Positions 12,101-26,597 of a DNA stretch of 64,000 nucleotides are shown one piece after another (the stretch's first letter is position 1; each line of letters begins with the position of its first letter). The position numbers and the translations under genes are program-made. Source of the stretch: Alentia gelatinosa (taxonomy: Eukaryota; Annelida; Polychaeta; Phyllodocida; Polynoidae); contig OX465581.1 of NCBI GenBank assembly GCA_950022655.1, forward strand, positions 106,375,125 through 106,439,124. The letters are read 5' to 3'. A model generated the notes under the pieces. That model was not told where the DNA came from. It searched no databases and saw nothing but the letters and a program-made list of their open reading frames with translations.

Positions 12101-15100
12101 TTTTAATACAGTATTTTTGTCGTGCGGGTATTTTTTTTCTATTTCGCCACGGAATCATTATGTCATCTCACTGGCAGCCTATTCACATCTGAGTCGTTAT
12201 CGTTCGGAAGCCAGCAGAGTGTCAGGGAAATCACGTTAAGCTGGTGACCTCAGTTTCAGGACGCGTGGTATTCCCGAATTGCCGGCGGGGAATGATTGAC
12301 GAGGCAGCCGGTTAGGAGCTGGACCCACGCCGGGGTATTTTCATAGGGCGCAATTGACGTATGACTGTACCGAGTAACACCCACCAATAAGACCACATGC
12401 GCCAACCCAACCCTTCCAAAATAGTTCCCGGGCTGACCTACCTGGCTCCTCGCCCAGAGTCCCCCGGTCACACAGGGATCCAGCACCTGGACCGGGAAAC
12501 TGCTCTACGCCCAACCATGAGCAGCTCATTGAGCCAGTATAGTGCCCATCAGAGTGAGCAGGTGGGGCGGCTACGTGAGGGGGTGACAGCTTGTCAGTGT
12601 ATGTATAGGGGTAGAACATCTAGTCGGGAAGAGGGGTAACCAGGTGAAGCGCCAGACGTATTCAACACATGGTGTGCGAAGGTTGTTGAATCTCCAACCA
12701 GTAGACACTGCTCGAAAAAAGTGGGATATTGTTTTAGAACACAACCACCAACGAGTGTGTAAATAATAAAGTATGCTTTACCAGCAATCTCAAACAGCTT
12801 GTCTCAACATGCTTCTAGCGTTAACGTTTTAGAGGCTTTTTTAGTGTGATTTTCATGACATTAACCTTTACGATATGGGATTTAACATGTGAGCGATATA
12901 TCTTTGACACGGGACAAGGGATACTCTGGCACGGGGTCATGCCAATAGTGGCATGGTGACTATCCCTTCAGGGTGCCCTGGGCTAAAAAACGTTGTCACC
13001 CTATCGCCATCGTTCTCCAACCACAACAAGAGCTCGACACTGTAGACTGGCCCCACGCGGCGAGCCTGCTCCCTAAACCTGGCACCTCTGGTTCTAACTA
13101 CGTTAGGCGCCACTATACTGCCACTATGGCGATGACCGGGGCACCAGGAGGCTTACTACACCTGCTGTTCCGTTGATAAAAAGAGCTTGTTTCTAAATTT
13201 GCTCTCCAAACACACCTCTGCCTCTCCTAAATGTCAAGGTCTGCTATGCTGTCGGCATATCAAACAAAGTGATGTGTTTAAATAGTGGAAAGGCTATGTG
13301 GTTGGAAGATATACCTACACTCTTGTCTTTTATCTTCTGATGGTAGGCAGATGTAATAATATTTGCTTCGAATTGACGTCTACATCTATCCCACTTAGCC
13401 GAAACGGCAGGGATTCCATCTATAAGATAGATAGTAAACATCCGACTTTGGTGTCCTAAGACTTGTGTTGTGCAAGTAAGGATTCTATGCCACAGCTGAA
13501 TTAGTCTAGACACGATGTCAAGTCCGGTTTGACATTTTATATGATGTTTTCATCCGCCCGCATATATCATTCCAGATTCCTCCACTAGGCTGGACAATTT
13601 CCATTCGGTGCATTTAAAGGGGGAAAAAATCCACTCGTGGCCACCTGCTTCGTAGACTAACAGCCTAAAAACATTAGAGGGACAAGAATCCAGGTACCCC
13701 ATACACGTTGTTCTTATAACCCAGCTCCTCAATAACAAACAAACAGACCCACTTTCACGTCAATTCACCTGGGATGCGCCAATCCTTCATGGTCGGAGGG
13801 GTCAGTTAATAATGCCGGCCCAATTTCGTATCACAGACATAAGGCCCCATACCCCAACCTTCACAGCTGCATCCCACGCCAGTGGCGAGTGTAGTCAACT
13901 ATGATGAATGAGTCCAGATGAGGCATTTAAAAAAAAGGCAAGGGAGAATAAGCGGACAATTGGAAGTGAAGTGAAATTACACGGTGTGGGAAGATGGAGA
14001 GGGAGTGGGTCAAGGAAGAGGGGTCGTGGTAAATTCTGTAAATGGCACAGGTCAACGAGACACAACAACGGCCAGTATTCTTGTTACCGGGGCTGAGAGA
14101 GGGGAGGACGGAGGGTGCCCATACCCCATCCAACCCCCTCTGCCCACTGACGACGACAACGCGTGAGCACGTATTAGGAACACGTGGCTAAATTGACATG
14201 TAATGGCCAGCTTGCATGTCAGACAGCGTGCCTAGGTGCGTGATAGGCCGGCGAGGCAATCTGGTCAGCCACAGTAGCCATACGTAATCCTTCCCCGAAC
14301 CGCGCCGACTGCATAGATCATCATGGGGAGTCAGAAACGTTGCCGTCACCGGCCGGCGCCGGGGGTGCGAGTCCACCCCTCAATATCGCCGAATCAGCAT
14401 TAAAATCCTAACCAATACGTGTCAGCATTATGCATCTACATACTCCTCCCATATAGAGGTTAATTGTGGCTCTGAATGGAATGCTAATATCAGAAACACC
14501 CACATGTAGCTATATTGGAAGGAAGCCACACAGACCAGTCACGGTAAAGGTAAAAACAAGAGAGGCATTTTGACACAAGGCGTGGTTATCATAGACTGGT
14601 TAACACGCCATACACAGACGATCAAATGGCTGATTGTGGCCGTGATTCGGGGATCATCCTACAGCGTGCTTAGATCAGCACCAGTGACAATAAGCCTTCT
14701 CTGTGAGAGAAACCAGCACGTTCGGCGTGACAAGGCAAGACCTCGTGTGAACAGACAAGACACGATTCGTATCCTGCTAGATGATGCCAAATGTTAACTA
14801 GTCCCCGCCGCGCCTACCTAATTTTACCGAACTGCTTCAACCCAAACAATCTAAAAAAATTGAAATAATAGAATTAAACAAATAAATATTAATTTAAATC
14901 TGACCAACAAAGCAACACCCAACTCGACCCAAGCCAACTCAGTCCGACCTCTCTCTGAATATATGCGATCCGATCTTCGGCATCATGAAAGGTTAAAGCA
15001 TAAACAGGTATAATAGACTACAATAGAAATCGCGTCCCCTGTGGTGAGATCCAAAGATATGGATTTCCTGATGGGGATCTAACAGGTCGTGTCGGGTCGC

Positions 15101-16065
15101 CAAAGACTGTCGTGTTCACTAAACTGCGACTGGATAAACTGGTCCCTTTGCGACTTGCCATCACGTGACAAGCACCAGTTATGACGGGGTACCAGTGGAC
15201 TTCAACCACAGAGCCCTCTCCACAATGATGGCGGACTTAATGTACAAACACGACTAGATTTATTCACCATTCTCCTCTAGGGGTCTCTAGAGCACGCGTG
15301 GCAATGGCCGTACTGTGGTTTCCACCTCCCCCCTCCTCCCGTCCTGAGCCACCAATAGCGGGTTTACCTAGCTGCCTCAAAGTGGTTTCTCCACATTTGA
15401 TCGGCAAATAAAAAGACCGCAAGAATGATGCCCATGGCAAACGTCTGAATGTATACCTCAAACAAGTGCACCCCCATCCCCCTTCCCTCCCTCCCCCGGC
15501 GATCTCTCTTTCCACCTATTCCCCTGCTGTCATCCAGTCTGAAGTACCACAAAATGAAAGTGCCCTTTACAGGAGGATAAGGCCGTCGATTAGAAGCGTC
15601 GTGGGTGATATCGATCCTCTACTGTAACAACTCGGCCAGAAACGTACATAAAGAGGCAATGAAAACTTAACTGCATACCCTTGGCGTCCACCCGCTGTGG
15701 GGCCGCTTATGTTTTATTTCCATTTGCATAAAATGAATCAAAACATCAGGGGAGATTGTTGTAAAGATGAATCTAAAACATGTTTGAGCCTATTTTACGA
15801 CGGATTTGGAATGTCAGCAGGTCACAGGGTTCGTACAAAACACGGCCTATTCAATGCAGATTATTCTATTATTCTGTCAAATTGCCTCGTCTGTTTCCTA
15901 CCATGAACGGCAACTTTGTAGCATTTGCTGGCTCCGCACCAGTGTCAGGCGATAATACAGCACGAGCCCTGCCTCATAACAGGCACCGGCCCTACGACCT
16001 CGCACTACATACCGAACAGAGGCAGCTTCCAGCAGATTACCTCAGGGACCCCAGGACGGGGCAGC

Positions 16066-16110
16066 GGTCAGTTGCCGGCTGGACACTGGTCAGTTGCCGG
16101 ACTGGACATT
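16066..16110 (+). repeat. Tandem duplication, 22-23 bp unit
   Basis: GGTCAGTTGCCGGCTGGACA is followed at once by a second copy with one inserted base. Just after it, GCCTGCATTCC and CCCTGCATTCC form a second short duplication (about 16120-16152). Confidence 0.9.
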
Positions 16111-17259
16111 GGCAGGCAGGGCCTGCATTCCCGATGCCGCGCCCTGCATTCCAACTTCCTCCGATGAATGGGTCAGGCTGGCCTCGATACCACCTCAATG
16201 ATCTAATTTAAAAGTCAGACAGCCGATAAAAACATGAGCATCGTTCATTTTCTTTTTCTCTGTGTTTTCCTCCTAGTTCCTCCCAGGCAACGCCACCCTC
16301 ATTACATAGCCAACAAGGTTGAGAGAGAATAGAGGAGGAGGGAGGGCGCCCAATGTCCAATTCCCACTTTGAAATCAATCTCCGAGGATAATTCTACGTG
16401 AGTGGGAAGGTCCTACGACATTAATTGATAGTACAAACCAATAGTAGAGGCAGAGAGGGACCATACCCCGTCTCCAGACACTTATATATACGTGGCACTA
16501 GTCCTATTTCCTCCATTTTATTGACCCTATAGACCTCGGCTCTTGCACTGAGAACTTGATGTCCCATCAAGTGGTCAGCCGGTAAATAAAATCTCCTCCT
16601 ACAGTCATATGACTGTGAGCGTTGCTCGGTTACTGCACACTCAACGCTCCGAGGGGCGTACTTTGGTTGGCGTAGTCAATTTTGCATATCGGCCTATAAC
16701 CCGCGGCCCCTGGCTCGACGAAGGTTCAGTCTACGGCAGATTTATGTGACAAGTAGGGACCTCGCCGTCTCGTCCCTGATGCTGCGGCGGCGGCTGCCGC
16801 CTCGACTCGTGCTAAGTAAGGCGCCGCCTCACGCCCTGCGGTTCTATTGTCTTTGATGAAAGCCAGCTCCCTGTAGGCTTAATAAGACACAGAAAGATGG
16901 CTTTGGGAATGGCACGGGGAGGGGGTGAGGAGAGAATTGCTACTAGTCTCTGTGTAGCGCTTTAAAAATGTATCTTATTGCCAAGGTGAGCTGAACCCGG
17001 AGCATAAGGCTTTCCGTGCCGACGCTTTTACCTATTGTGCTATGGAATAGTGGAGATTTCCCAGGACCAGCATGAGGTCAATGCACAGTAGCTACTTCCT
17101 TCCTTTGACATTAGATCCGGGTTCAGAAGCAGCCAACTTCCCTTACCTTATCAACGGCCTTAGCCACAAGCCAGAGTAAATATGTGCTTGGCACACACCA
17201 TTAATACTGATCAGCAAAGCACACACGTATGAACTTAGCCAACATATGAATTTAGCATT

Positions 17260-17610
17260 GAGTCCAATCAGTTAGCCCTATAATTATTTGTCTGGCGTGT
17301 CCTCACTTGTTACGCTGTGTCTAATTCATAAGGGTTTAATCAGCACGCCGTACGAATGTCATTTTATAAGTTATGCAGTTTCACCATTTCGTGAGATACA
17401 TAAGTTTCATAGACACATCCAGTAGGCAATGTTGATATGAGTTTGATATATATATACATACCTGTAATCTTAAGCACCGTGTCTAATCAGTAATCTTCAT
17501 TCATATCAGTCTGGCATTTTGTCTAATCAGAAACCCGTGTTAATATTAGCCCGACAGTGATTTAATCAAAGCATTATATAATGTTAGAAGGTCATGTTAA
17601 TATTAGCTAG
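17260..17610 (+). repeat. Degenerate dispersed repeat around TCTAATCAG
   Basis: GTCTAATCAG is exact at 17481-17490 and 17521-17530. Close variants (TCCAATCAG near 17,262, TTTAATCAG near 17,335) and two copies of GTTAATATTAGC lie within 350 bp. TAATC is the core of K50 homeodomain sites, so this may be a site array or a decayed tandem repeat. Confidence 0.4.
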
Positions 17611-19021
17611 TCCTACAAAGCCTCAGTTCTGTGCTTATTGCAAATAACACATTGATATAGTCCTAATTTGGACGAATAGATCCTCTTCTTCTTTTTAATC
17701 TTTTCCCCAGTCATCTTTAGGTACTTGTGGTTTATGAACTTCACCATCATACGCTATTCAATATCAGCAGGTTCCTGTTTTACTGTCAGTATTATCTACT
17801 CTTCTTGCTCTGGTTCACTTGTTTGATCAAGTGTCGAGAGCTACTTGACTTCATACATCAACAATGACATAGCGTTCTCCCTGCAGATAAAACCCATTAG
17901 CCTACTGGCACAGAATTGTTAAACTATGCCTCCCCTTGAGGAAGTTGTAAATACATTAACAGTTGCAATAGTAGCTTGATCCGAGTTGTAGACAAGTACC
18001 GTCACATGTTTAGCAGAGTTAATAACTGTCTGGTCTAGTGGTGAACCATTTATATGGCGTAAAATCACGCAAGATATAATTCTTACACATGGAAAGTTTC
18101 AGCACAGAGAAATGAGCACTTGTTGCAGGTTCTTTTTATACTGTTCGTCGACTTTTAAGTGGCATATGTTAGGGAGAATAGGTCCATAGTTAAAGTACAT
18201 TGAAATACCATTGGCGTTCGCGAGGTAAGGTCCAGACAGACTGGGTGGCAACTAAACTCATATAACTCCCAGAGTAACACAACCCAATGCTATGTATAGT
18301 TTCGGATTTCAACCAGTAAAAATGGGTTGATTAAAACTGCCAAACGACTTGTCCAGGTACTGATCGCACCATATGATGTCAATTGGCTTTTCAAACACTA
18401 GCTGGACCCACTAGTAATACCAAAAAAATCCTACCTTTGCTAAGCCACAAAGAGGGCATATCACATTTGATGAAACTAATCCGACACGGATGTTTTTGTC
18501 TGCTGAATTTTTTACCTGTGTGGCGTGTTCTATGAACGTGCCAGTCAGACTTATAGTCTGAAGCTATCCCGGTAAGTACTATTATCTCACAATATTTGTT
18601 CCTTCGAGAAAATCCAGACAAGCAGCATAGACAAATACGGCAGAGTGAATAGATGGTGATGTCAACGCATCCAGAACCAGACTTACTGGAAAGGTAAACA
18701 TAGCTAGGAAAGAAAAGATGTGACTGTAGTATAAAAACAGCCTCAGCAAAAAGGAGATTTCAAACATTTAGTTCGGCAAGAGAGCGTTGACTATAGGAGT
18801 AGGATGAGAGTACCTCTGGTGGCGGGGCACCCTGCAGATATATGTTTACGTCAAACTGACCTTGATTACACATCGACAGATTATCTTCTGTTAGATAAAC
18901 TCATCTCACATAAAACGCCGTGTCTTATGCAAACGGTATTACACGGAAGCATCTGTCTGCAATTTCTCACCGCCACCGGGTACACGGGGTCGTGGGCCGG
19001 CTGACCCGCGCCCCATCCTTT

Positions 19022-19220
19022 GAGCAGCTCTGAGCAGCTCCCCTTAGTCAGCTCAGGTCGCTCACCTCGGGTCGCGGGGTCGTCGGAGCTCGACTTCCGA
19101 AATATGCACATGTGATTCATGGCTAGCGCGAGTTTCAATGCGCTCACAAGACGACCAATCGAGCCAAGCTTCCTTCTCTCCCGCAGAGCTGCTCGGCGGT
19201 GCATGACAGGTGAGCTGCTC
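19022..19220. promoter_or_regulatory. Cluster of four GAGCWGCTC motifs
   Basis: Exact copies at 19022-19030, 19032-19040 (tandem, 10-bp period), 19186-19194 and 19212-19220, in a GC-rich stretch without a recognised exon. The two tandem copies lie on the same helical face, as would suit cooperative binding. Confidence 0.4.
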
Positions 19221-20061
19221 GCACGGAAGGCCTACAGAGAGTCACTCCCACGAGTTCTTATACCTACAGGGCCTCTTCATCCGTCCACACCAGCATTGCC
19301 CCGCCTCCCCCCCTACCTTGCTTCCCCACTCGGTTACTATTATGATCACCACAGGCACCGTCCGCACCCTCACCTTCTGATACCGTCCCATCAGAAAGAC
19401 TGCAGTGTGCACCGTGCTGGGCGACACCACCCCTGACAGATTCCGAGGAGATTCCCGGCGCCTCTTGAACCCCAGCCGGCCCTTGCCTGACCCTTGGCGT
19501 TAGTATGCCGCAGCCCTGGGCCTGTTCATCTTGTCTTACCTGCCGGCGGCATCGGGTCGTGGGCGGGCGGGGCCCGTGCCGGCGCTGCATACACAAGAAG
19601 TCCCTGATTACTGCATTACCATGCAGCTGCCCGGACAGCCTGCCCCGCAGGTTCTACGACATGCTAGAGGCGGCCTACTTTATTTGCAGCATTAGGGATT
19701 CGCCATGCTCCTGCACTCTCAATTACAAGGCATTGTAGCCGTCCTCGGCCGGTGCCTGGTAATACGTATCACTTCATTGAGACCGGTGGGCCCGCAGACT
19801 ACTGATCGTCTGCCTGGAGGTGTCTACACTGCCCGGAGGGCGCTGCATGCTGTTGTACAACTAGCCCTACATTCAATAACTCTGATCTATCCCAGGAAAG
19901 TAATCTGATCATGTCCTACACGTACGTTAACCATTGCGCCACGCCAGCTTCAATAAACTGAACTAACATACGAATATGTATCATAATTTCTAGGAAGGGA
20001 ATAAAATGATTCGAGGATCGTAAGATGCGTGATAGGTTGATGGAAGAGAATAAAAGAAGTG

Positions 20062-20094
20062 TAATTTACCCTTCATAATAGGAAGGGTAAATTA
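20062..20094. repeat. Perfect 13-bp inverted repeat with 7-nt loop
   Basis: TAATTTACCCTTC at 20062-20074 pairs without mismatch with GAAGGGTAAATTA at 20082-20094. It could be a hairpin or a short fold-back element; no gene is adjacent. Confidence 0.9.
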
Positions 20095-22470
20095 GGTTAC
20101 TATATCTTGAACATTGATAGCATTTTGAAAAGATTTAGATTTTTGACATCTGGTTGCATTCCCAACTCCGAAATAGTATCTAGTCTTAGGGGGTGGTGAG
20201 GGCGAGGTGTGGATTTTGTGAATATGGCGCGTCAAATAATGACTCACTACATTCTCCTAGTGAGCGTTGGACCGGATAATATCGGCGTGTGCTGACGGAA
20301 CAAATTCCTGACACCATTCCTAGACACTCAAAGGCAGTAATAACAGAACTCTAGATGTGTCAGGATGTATCAGGACGGTCACGCCATTACAGTTCGAATA
20401 ATGGCCGTCTACTGGACCTGGTACCTCGGAGCTGGATCTATTAGCGCAGAAACAATGCGAACATTCAAGCAGTACTATTGCGTAGAAAATATATCAAAAG
20501 CATTGCCCCAACTTCCTTAATCTTACATTATTTACGTGGTTTGTCCCACTTTCTTCAGCCAAGAGAATCTGAAGCTTACTCTGCACTAATATAACACAAA
20601 CGGAGACACCTGGTGGATACATTCGGTTCAGTATACAAAGCACGGGCCACAGCAGACGTAAATGGTGCATTCACCCCACGCAATATGATCGCGATCAGAC
20701 CTTGGGAGACTATTCTGAGAAGTGTCCTCGCCAATATTTGCCATCTCTACTCCCTTTATCCTTCGCTGCCACAATCCCAATCCCAAGAAGACTGAATGTC
20801 GCTCTCTCTAGGTTTTTTTCCGTTGGTTTTTGTGAGTCTTTTTAGTGGCTATCAGAGATGAGCTCCGTCATAGGTTTTTATCTCAAGCCTCCATGAGATA
20901 CATACAATGAAAGCACAGACCGTCAACGAACTAATTCTGCCCTACTTTATACCATTCTCTCCCTTTTTCTTCTATTTTGTCCATAGTACAGAAAAACTGT
21001 TCATATCTATTTGGTCTGTTTAAATCCTCCTTCTCATCTGTAGGATAAGATGTCAGGTAATTAAAATCAGCCAAACATTGGTAGTATGTCTGTGACATGT
21101 TGAAGCAAGGTTTAATACTAGGCTCTCAGATGATCGCAACATGTTTGATGTGCATGATTCAGTCCGTAATTAGACCCTACTGATGACACTCGCTCCAAAA
21201 GCACCCCGAACAGAGGTCAATATGACCTCCAACCACTACACCTGAAGGTCATAGCGTCCCGACGACCTTGAGTCTCCCCATCGCCTTTGAGCAGTGTCCC
21301 GGATGACAGCGCATACCGCCCCCTAACGTCACTCGCTAAAACCAGCAGCTGTGAGCCAGAGCCGACTGCCAAAGACGACCACATAATTTATAGATAGTGT
21401 GAAGTCCAGCTGTGAATTAACCCACGCCTACCTGACTGGACCAGAAAAGGGGTTCTGGTTAGCATCAGGTCAAACTCTCTATTTCCCCTGCCGGGTGGGT
21501 GTGGTCACGAGCTGATCCACCCAGAGTTGCCCTCAAGGGGGGCGCTCTTAAATCCCCTTTAGTTGTGGTTCGGTGGTCGTCTGCGCAGAGCTCGATACGG
21601 GCTGTACCCTGCAACAAGTGTCAACCCATAAACCAGCCCGGAGGTGCTTCAAACACGCCTCACAGCTCACCAACAGCTCCGAACACCTCGCGAGCACCTC
21701 GCTCACCTGCTCGCAGTATGGCGGCCTCCAGTCCCTATGTCACCCACGCGGGCCTTTCACCACCGCCTGGTCCGGGGATTGACTCCACTAAGCTCCAATG
21801 TAATTAACAGTCGACCTTGTGGCCTGAGCAACGGGTATAGAATCAAAGCCAGAGAACCTACTCTGTTTGTTCCGACTGGCAAGACTCCTCGGGGAAGAGT
21901 CTCTTGCAATTACCACTGGCCTAGATCCTCACAAGATCCCCCTACACCTTCGCAGTAATCTAGAAGGACCTCTACCTCAGACCAATATAATGCTTGGGTA
22001 AGCTGTTTTTGAGTATTCATCCAATTTACCATTTTGTCTCAAACACATCCATTCACTGAAGGGAAAGTTAAAGGTTTACCATAAACGAAATCCAGGTGAT
22101 GCTACTTTTCCTATTTCCAAAACGCAAATTGCGTAATGTGGAAAAGAGACAATTATCACTGGTAACCTGATTGTGAGAGTATCGAAATGCCAATGTTGAT
22201 CAGGAATGATGAATGGGTTCAAAAGAAACTGGTCAGTGTTTTATTACTGAGGCATAATTGAGATTACTGAGTGCTGTGATTGGACTCTATGAAAGAGTGA
22301 CAAGACCGGGTATTGGAGGAATGCCATTCAATTGTGCGTTCTGGTTGTGGGTTATTGGAGTATTGAGGATATAACACCATGCCTGATACTATTACGTAGT
22401 ACATGTCCTCGTAACGACTGATACTACAGTCGGTAATAACTACCTGATGTCCATATCACAATGCGTACTT

Positions 22471-22520
22471 GACAGAGACAGAGAGAAAGAGAGAGAGGGA
22501 GGGGAGAAGGCGAGGTGTAG
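22471..22520 (+). repeat. (GA)n-rich microsatellite, interrupted
   Basis: Interrupted GA dinucleotides running into a purine-only tract. Confidence 0.85.
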
Positions 22521-23628
22521 AGAGGGATACATGTACATACAGCGTTGATTGTTGAGACCAATAACCCAGTAGAATTACATTGTAATCGACAAACCGCTCA
22601 GTACCGACCCAGCGCATCTTTCGCCTACGCATGATAAGACAAATTTATGTATGTTTATATACATGCATACTATTGATATTGCAAGGCTCTTTATCATTAA
22701 CAGAAATCCAGGCTCAATATCGGTGAAACAACCAACATCAGCCCTCCTCAAACAGTTGTCTAAATGTCGTCTGCCGAGACCGACATTCTGTATATTTCGC
22801 TTAGCGGAGTCAGCAATTACGTGAGAGTATTCCAATTACTGGACGCTGGTCGGCCACTTGCTGATATTCCTCACAAATCCGCTGCACAGATCCAATAAGA
22901 CGACCTGTCACAGGTGATAAACAAGGGCAATAATTGAGCGCACCTGGGGAAAAAACACAGCTCAACTACAGATAAGGAATGATTGTAACAAGAAATTACA
23001 GGTCCGGTACCGCGTGTGATCTTGTCTATTAACGGTGTTATCAATACTGACTCACACGGGGAGTGGATTACGAGCAAATATCTCTGCTAACATCTCAGAA
23101 CGTGCAGACGGATGAAAATCCTCGGAGTACATATTTATTGGTAGAGAAGTCGAAGTAGCCTACTTGATAATATGGTATTTGTTGTTTTCTAGAGACTGTA
23201 CTATGAATGATTAAAAATATTTGTTTCAGTGTTATTACTTTGCAACATGGTGAAAGACACATATGATTTATGTATGAACTTGGGGTGTCGGTAGTTTTCT
23301 CACATGTTGGCCAAGGTGTGTGAAGTGTGAGATTCTTTAATGACTCAGATCGGCTACCCTGGGTGGCTGTTGGCAGGAGGCTATCTAGCAAGCCACTAGC
23401 TACTGCCTGTCCTGTCACTCCCTATCGCCCTACCCCCATCCATAGGTTGTCAACTATTCTTTCATGGTCTTCCCCCTTTCTTAAATTTATTGGGTCCTGT
23501 TTTGTTTTTTTATCTTGCTTAGAAAAAAGAAGAACATGTCTCAGTTGGGCGGTATCCTTGAGCAAGTCATTTCGCGAGTAAAAAGTGATAGGTTATGAAG
23601 CTGAAAATGTGGAACTGTTCACCTTCTC

Positions 23629-23724
23629 AAGGTCTCAAGGTTGTAATGTCATCGTTAGAAGTGACTCCTTCAAGGTCTGAGGACAATCCAAGGTCACCCC
23701 TGACCAAGGAGGACATAGAAGGTC
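23629..23724. promoter_or_regulatory. Cluster of AAGGTC half-sites
   Basis: AAGGTC at 23629-23634, 23672-23677, 23690-23696 (here AAGGTCA) and 23719-23724, plus TGACC at 23701. None is a perfect ERR element (the T at -2 or the final A is missing), but the spacing suggests a nuclear-receptor target region. Confidence 0.3.
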
Positions 23725-26545
23725 GATTGAAAATACCCTTGTCTATCTTCTTTTAACCCAGCATGGTATTTGTCAATGTAATTTATCCTGTTCTTGTTTG
23801 TTTTCGATGTAGCCTTACCATGCTAGTTGGAAAGCTGAAGGTCTGTGGCCAAGGACAAACCTAACGCCTGCTTTGATTCTATTTCATAACGCAGTATTTC
23901 ATGGTATACTTGGGCGGAATAGCAATGGAGTTCAATCTTCCCAAGGGAGAGAGTTAGTTGTCACTGTCGACACTTTCATTAGCAAAACATTAACCATGCC
24001 CCTGTTAGAAATGAAAGACCAAAATAATACTTGCTTAATGAAGTTTATATTTTATCATTTTGGAGGCTTTATTTAGTTGTCTCAGACTGAAACGTTTATT
24101 TCCCGGACTGCTTCTTGAGTATGGTAGGTATGTTCTTTATGATGATATTTTTTGCAAGTGAACTTCAGACTTCCCTCGTTGTGCTCTTACTACCAGGTTG
24201 CTCAGCACTGCTTGTGTACATACCATGTTAACGCCGTCCGAGCTTTGATAAAATCAAGAGGGTACACACTTGATCAATGCGTCATGGCCACTGTACCTTC
24301 ACAGGCTGGGTCAAGTTGTTTGGTCCAAATAGGTAGCAGTCAGTTTAACTTCACAGAATGCTCATACTCAAAAATGTGCAAAACATTTTATATCACGACC
24401 GAATAAACCATGGTGTTGGAGCTGCTACACATCACCATTTCGTTAGATAGCGTTCCATTACCTTCAGTAGAAAATATTCCCAAATGTATCACCGCCATAA
24501 CTTAAGAATTTTATTGCCAGCAGCATCCGTATCAATCTTTTTTAATGCAGGACCATAAAGCACAACACCAGAATAGTGTTATTTCTGACGGGCCCCACTG
24601 ACTTGTGTTAAATGTTATATTTCGGAGTTGGAAGTGAGGAGGGCGAGTGGCGCTAGAGATGGGGAGTGGTAGGCCACAGTTACCGTCCCGCTCGTATTTC
24701 GAGTACCACCACCCAGTCACAGAGTGCTTTCCACCGACCCGCCATTTTATCAGGCCAACCTGACATCACCTGACCTTCCGCTAATATTGACTCGACCAAG
24801 TGGCGGAGCTGTTTTTGATGAGGAGGCTGCAAAGCACACCCGACCTTCGCCACCATCATCTACGTACTGCGTGGCGAACCACAGTCTAAGGCACGGGACC
24901 CTGCTGGGTGGACTTCTCTGCCTTCGTTGTGAGGTGAAGGAATTATTCCATAAAATGAGATGAATAGCTACCTGATTGTCAAATGTAATACCCGACGCAA
25001 GTGACAAAAAAATCCTCTCTAATCAACGGAAGTGGGGTAGATCGAGTTCGCTAATGAAAATATTTATAAGAAGTAACGTGGTATTCTGCTGAGAGTGAAA
25101 ATTAAACCCACAGTACCTGCATCAGGCAACGCTGCAAGAATCAAACACAGACATAGTGTCAGAATCCGCAAAAAACACCCTGAACATTCCCTGATATGCA
25201 ACATGGGCACATTCTATGGTAGATGTTAAATTCACATTACGAGGTAGTGTGGATGTGGCAGAGACAGAGTGTGTCAGTTCTCATGTTGACACAGAGACAA
25301 CAGAGGACCCACACCACTCGGGGATGCGCGTCTCCTACACCACGTGTCGTGCGCGTGAGGGAGGTGGGCGGTGACACTCCACGTGGGCGCCATGTCCATC
25401 AATCTATCTACCCTGGGGTCCGTTTAATAACCTGGGATCGTACATGTCGGACTTTTTCTGTATGCCATAGAGACCCAGGGACGATGTGCGTCAACACTTG
25501 TGGACCACCTTATAGATGGCTAATACTGTCTTAATGGCTTAAACGAGAACCCTTGCACGAGGTACAGAAAGGGGTCTTTATGTACGATCCTAGACTATCA
25601 AACGGGCCCCTGGACTGGTACCCTGTTGTCCTACGCTATATTGTATATTATCCATGATTGGTCCAACAGAAGGCAAGAGAGGGTGAAGCTGGTTCAACCC
25701 CCACCCTTCCACTATCGCACCCATATGTTGCCCGCTACCACTATGATGGGCTAACCCAGCGACTCGGCCCCCATCACCTGCTACAGACCATCCAGGAACG
25801 CCCACCCACATCTACAATATAAGTAGCCCCTATAAACCCATACATTCCCCACACCAACGTTTAAAAGGACATTTCTTTACACATACCATACCATCTCACA
25901 AATACATTACGAAATTGACAGCAGCAGTTGCAGTAGGCATCTGCCGGGTGGACAAAAGAAGGCAGGAATAGCAGTAACAACCCCTTAGTTTTGAAGAGCT
26001 ACTCAAGATGAGTGAAACTAAGCCCTATCAACGAAAAGAGAGCTGGAGCAGCAAGGCTCAGCATCAGCAGTAGCAGCAGCAGCATCGAGAAGGTGATGAA
26101 AATTGTTGAACTATTGTAACTGGTGCGGAGGAGGCGTATAGGAAATTTCCATCCCAGCTTCCCAGTCTATTCCTCTATGCTGAAGCGTGTACCACTCGGC
26201 TGGCCATCCAGCACACTGCTCTATAGATGAAACAACCTACCAGAGCCACCCACACAACCACCCCGCTCCCCACCCAACTCCCCACCACTCCCACGCACAC
26301 CCAACTCGAGCTCCTAATCGATGAGAACTTCCACGTAGAGACGGTAAAATAGGCCAGATATGTTAATAACCGAGACGTCAGATGCTTTCACTCCCGTTCT
26401 AACGGTATTAGATGAACCTTAATAGAAAGCTTATAGAACATACAGTGTCAGCCATATATATCATTACAAAAAAATGACTTGACAATATATTCCGATCTAG
26501 ACTCAAAGACTGGTCTTCTGAAGTGAATAATAAGAAGGCATTTAA

Positions 26546-26597
26546 GTTGGGTGTTTTAAAACCCAACCTGTTTCGGTATAACATATACCTTCATCAG
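26546..26597 (-). repeat. Two adjacent hairpins with hammerhead-like core, possible Penelope-type element end
   Basis: On the minus strand CTGATGA (26597-26591) is followed by one extra A, a perfect 6-bp stem GGTATA/TATACC with loop TGT, then GAAAC. These are the conserved blocks of a hammerhead ribozyme except for the extra A. Directly next to it GTTGGGT (26546-26552) pairs with ACCCAAC (26561-26567). Penelope-like elements are known to carry hammerhead motifs in their terminal repeats. No RT or GIY-YIG reading frame is seen beside this copy. Confidence 0.35.
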
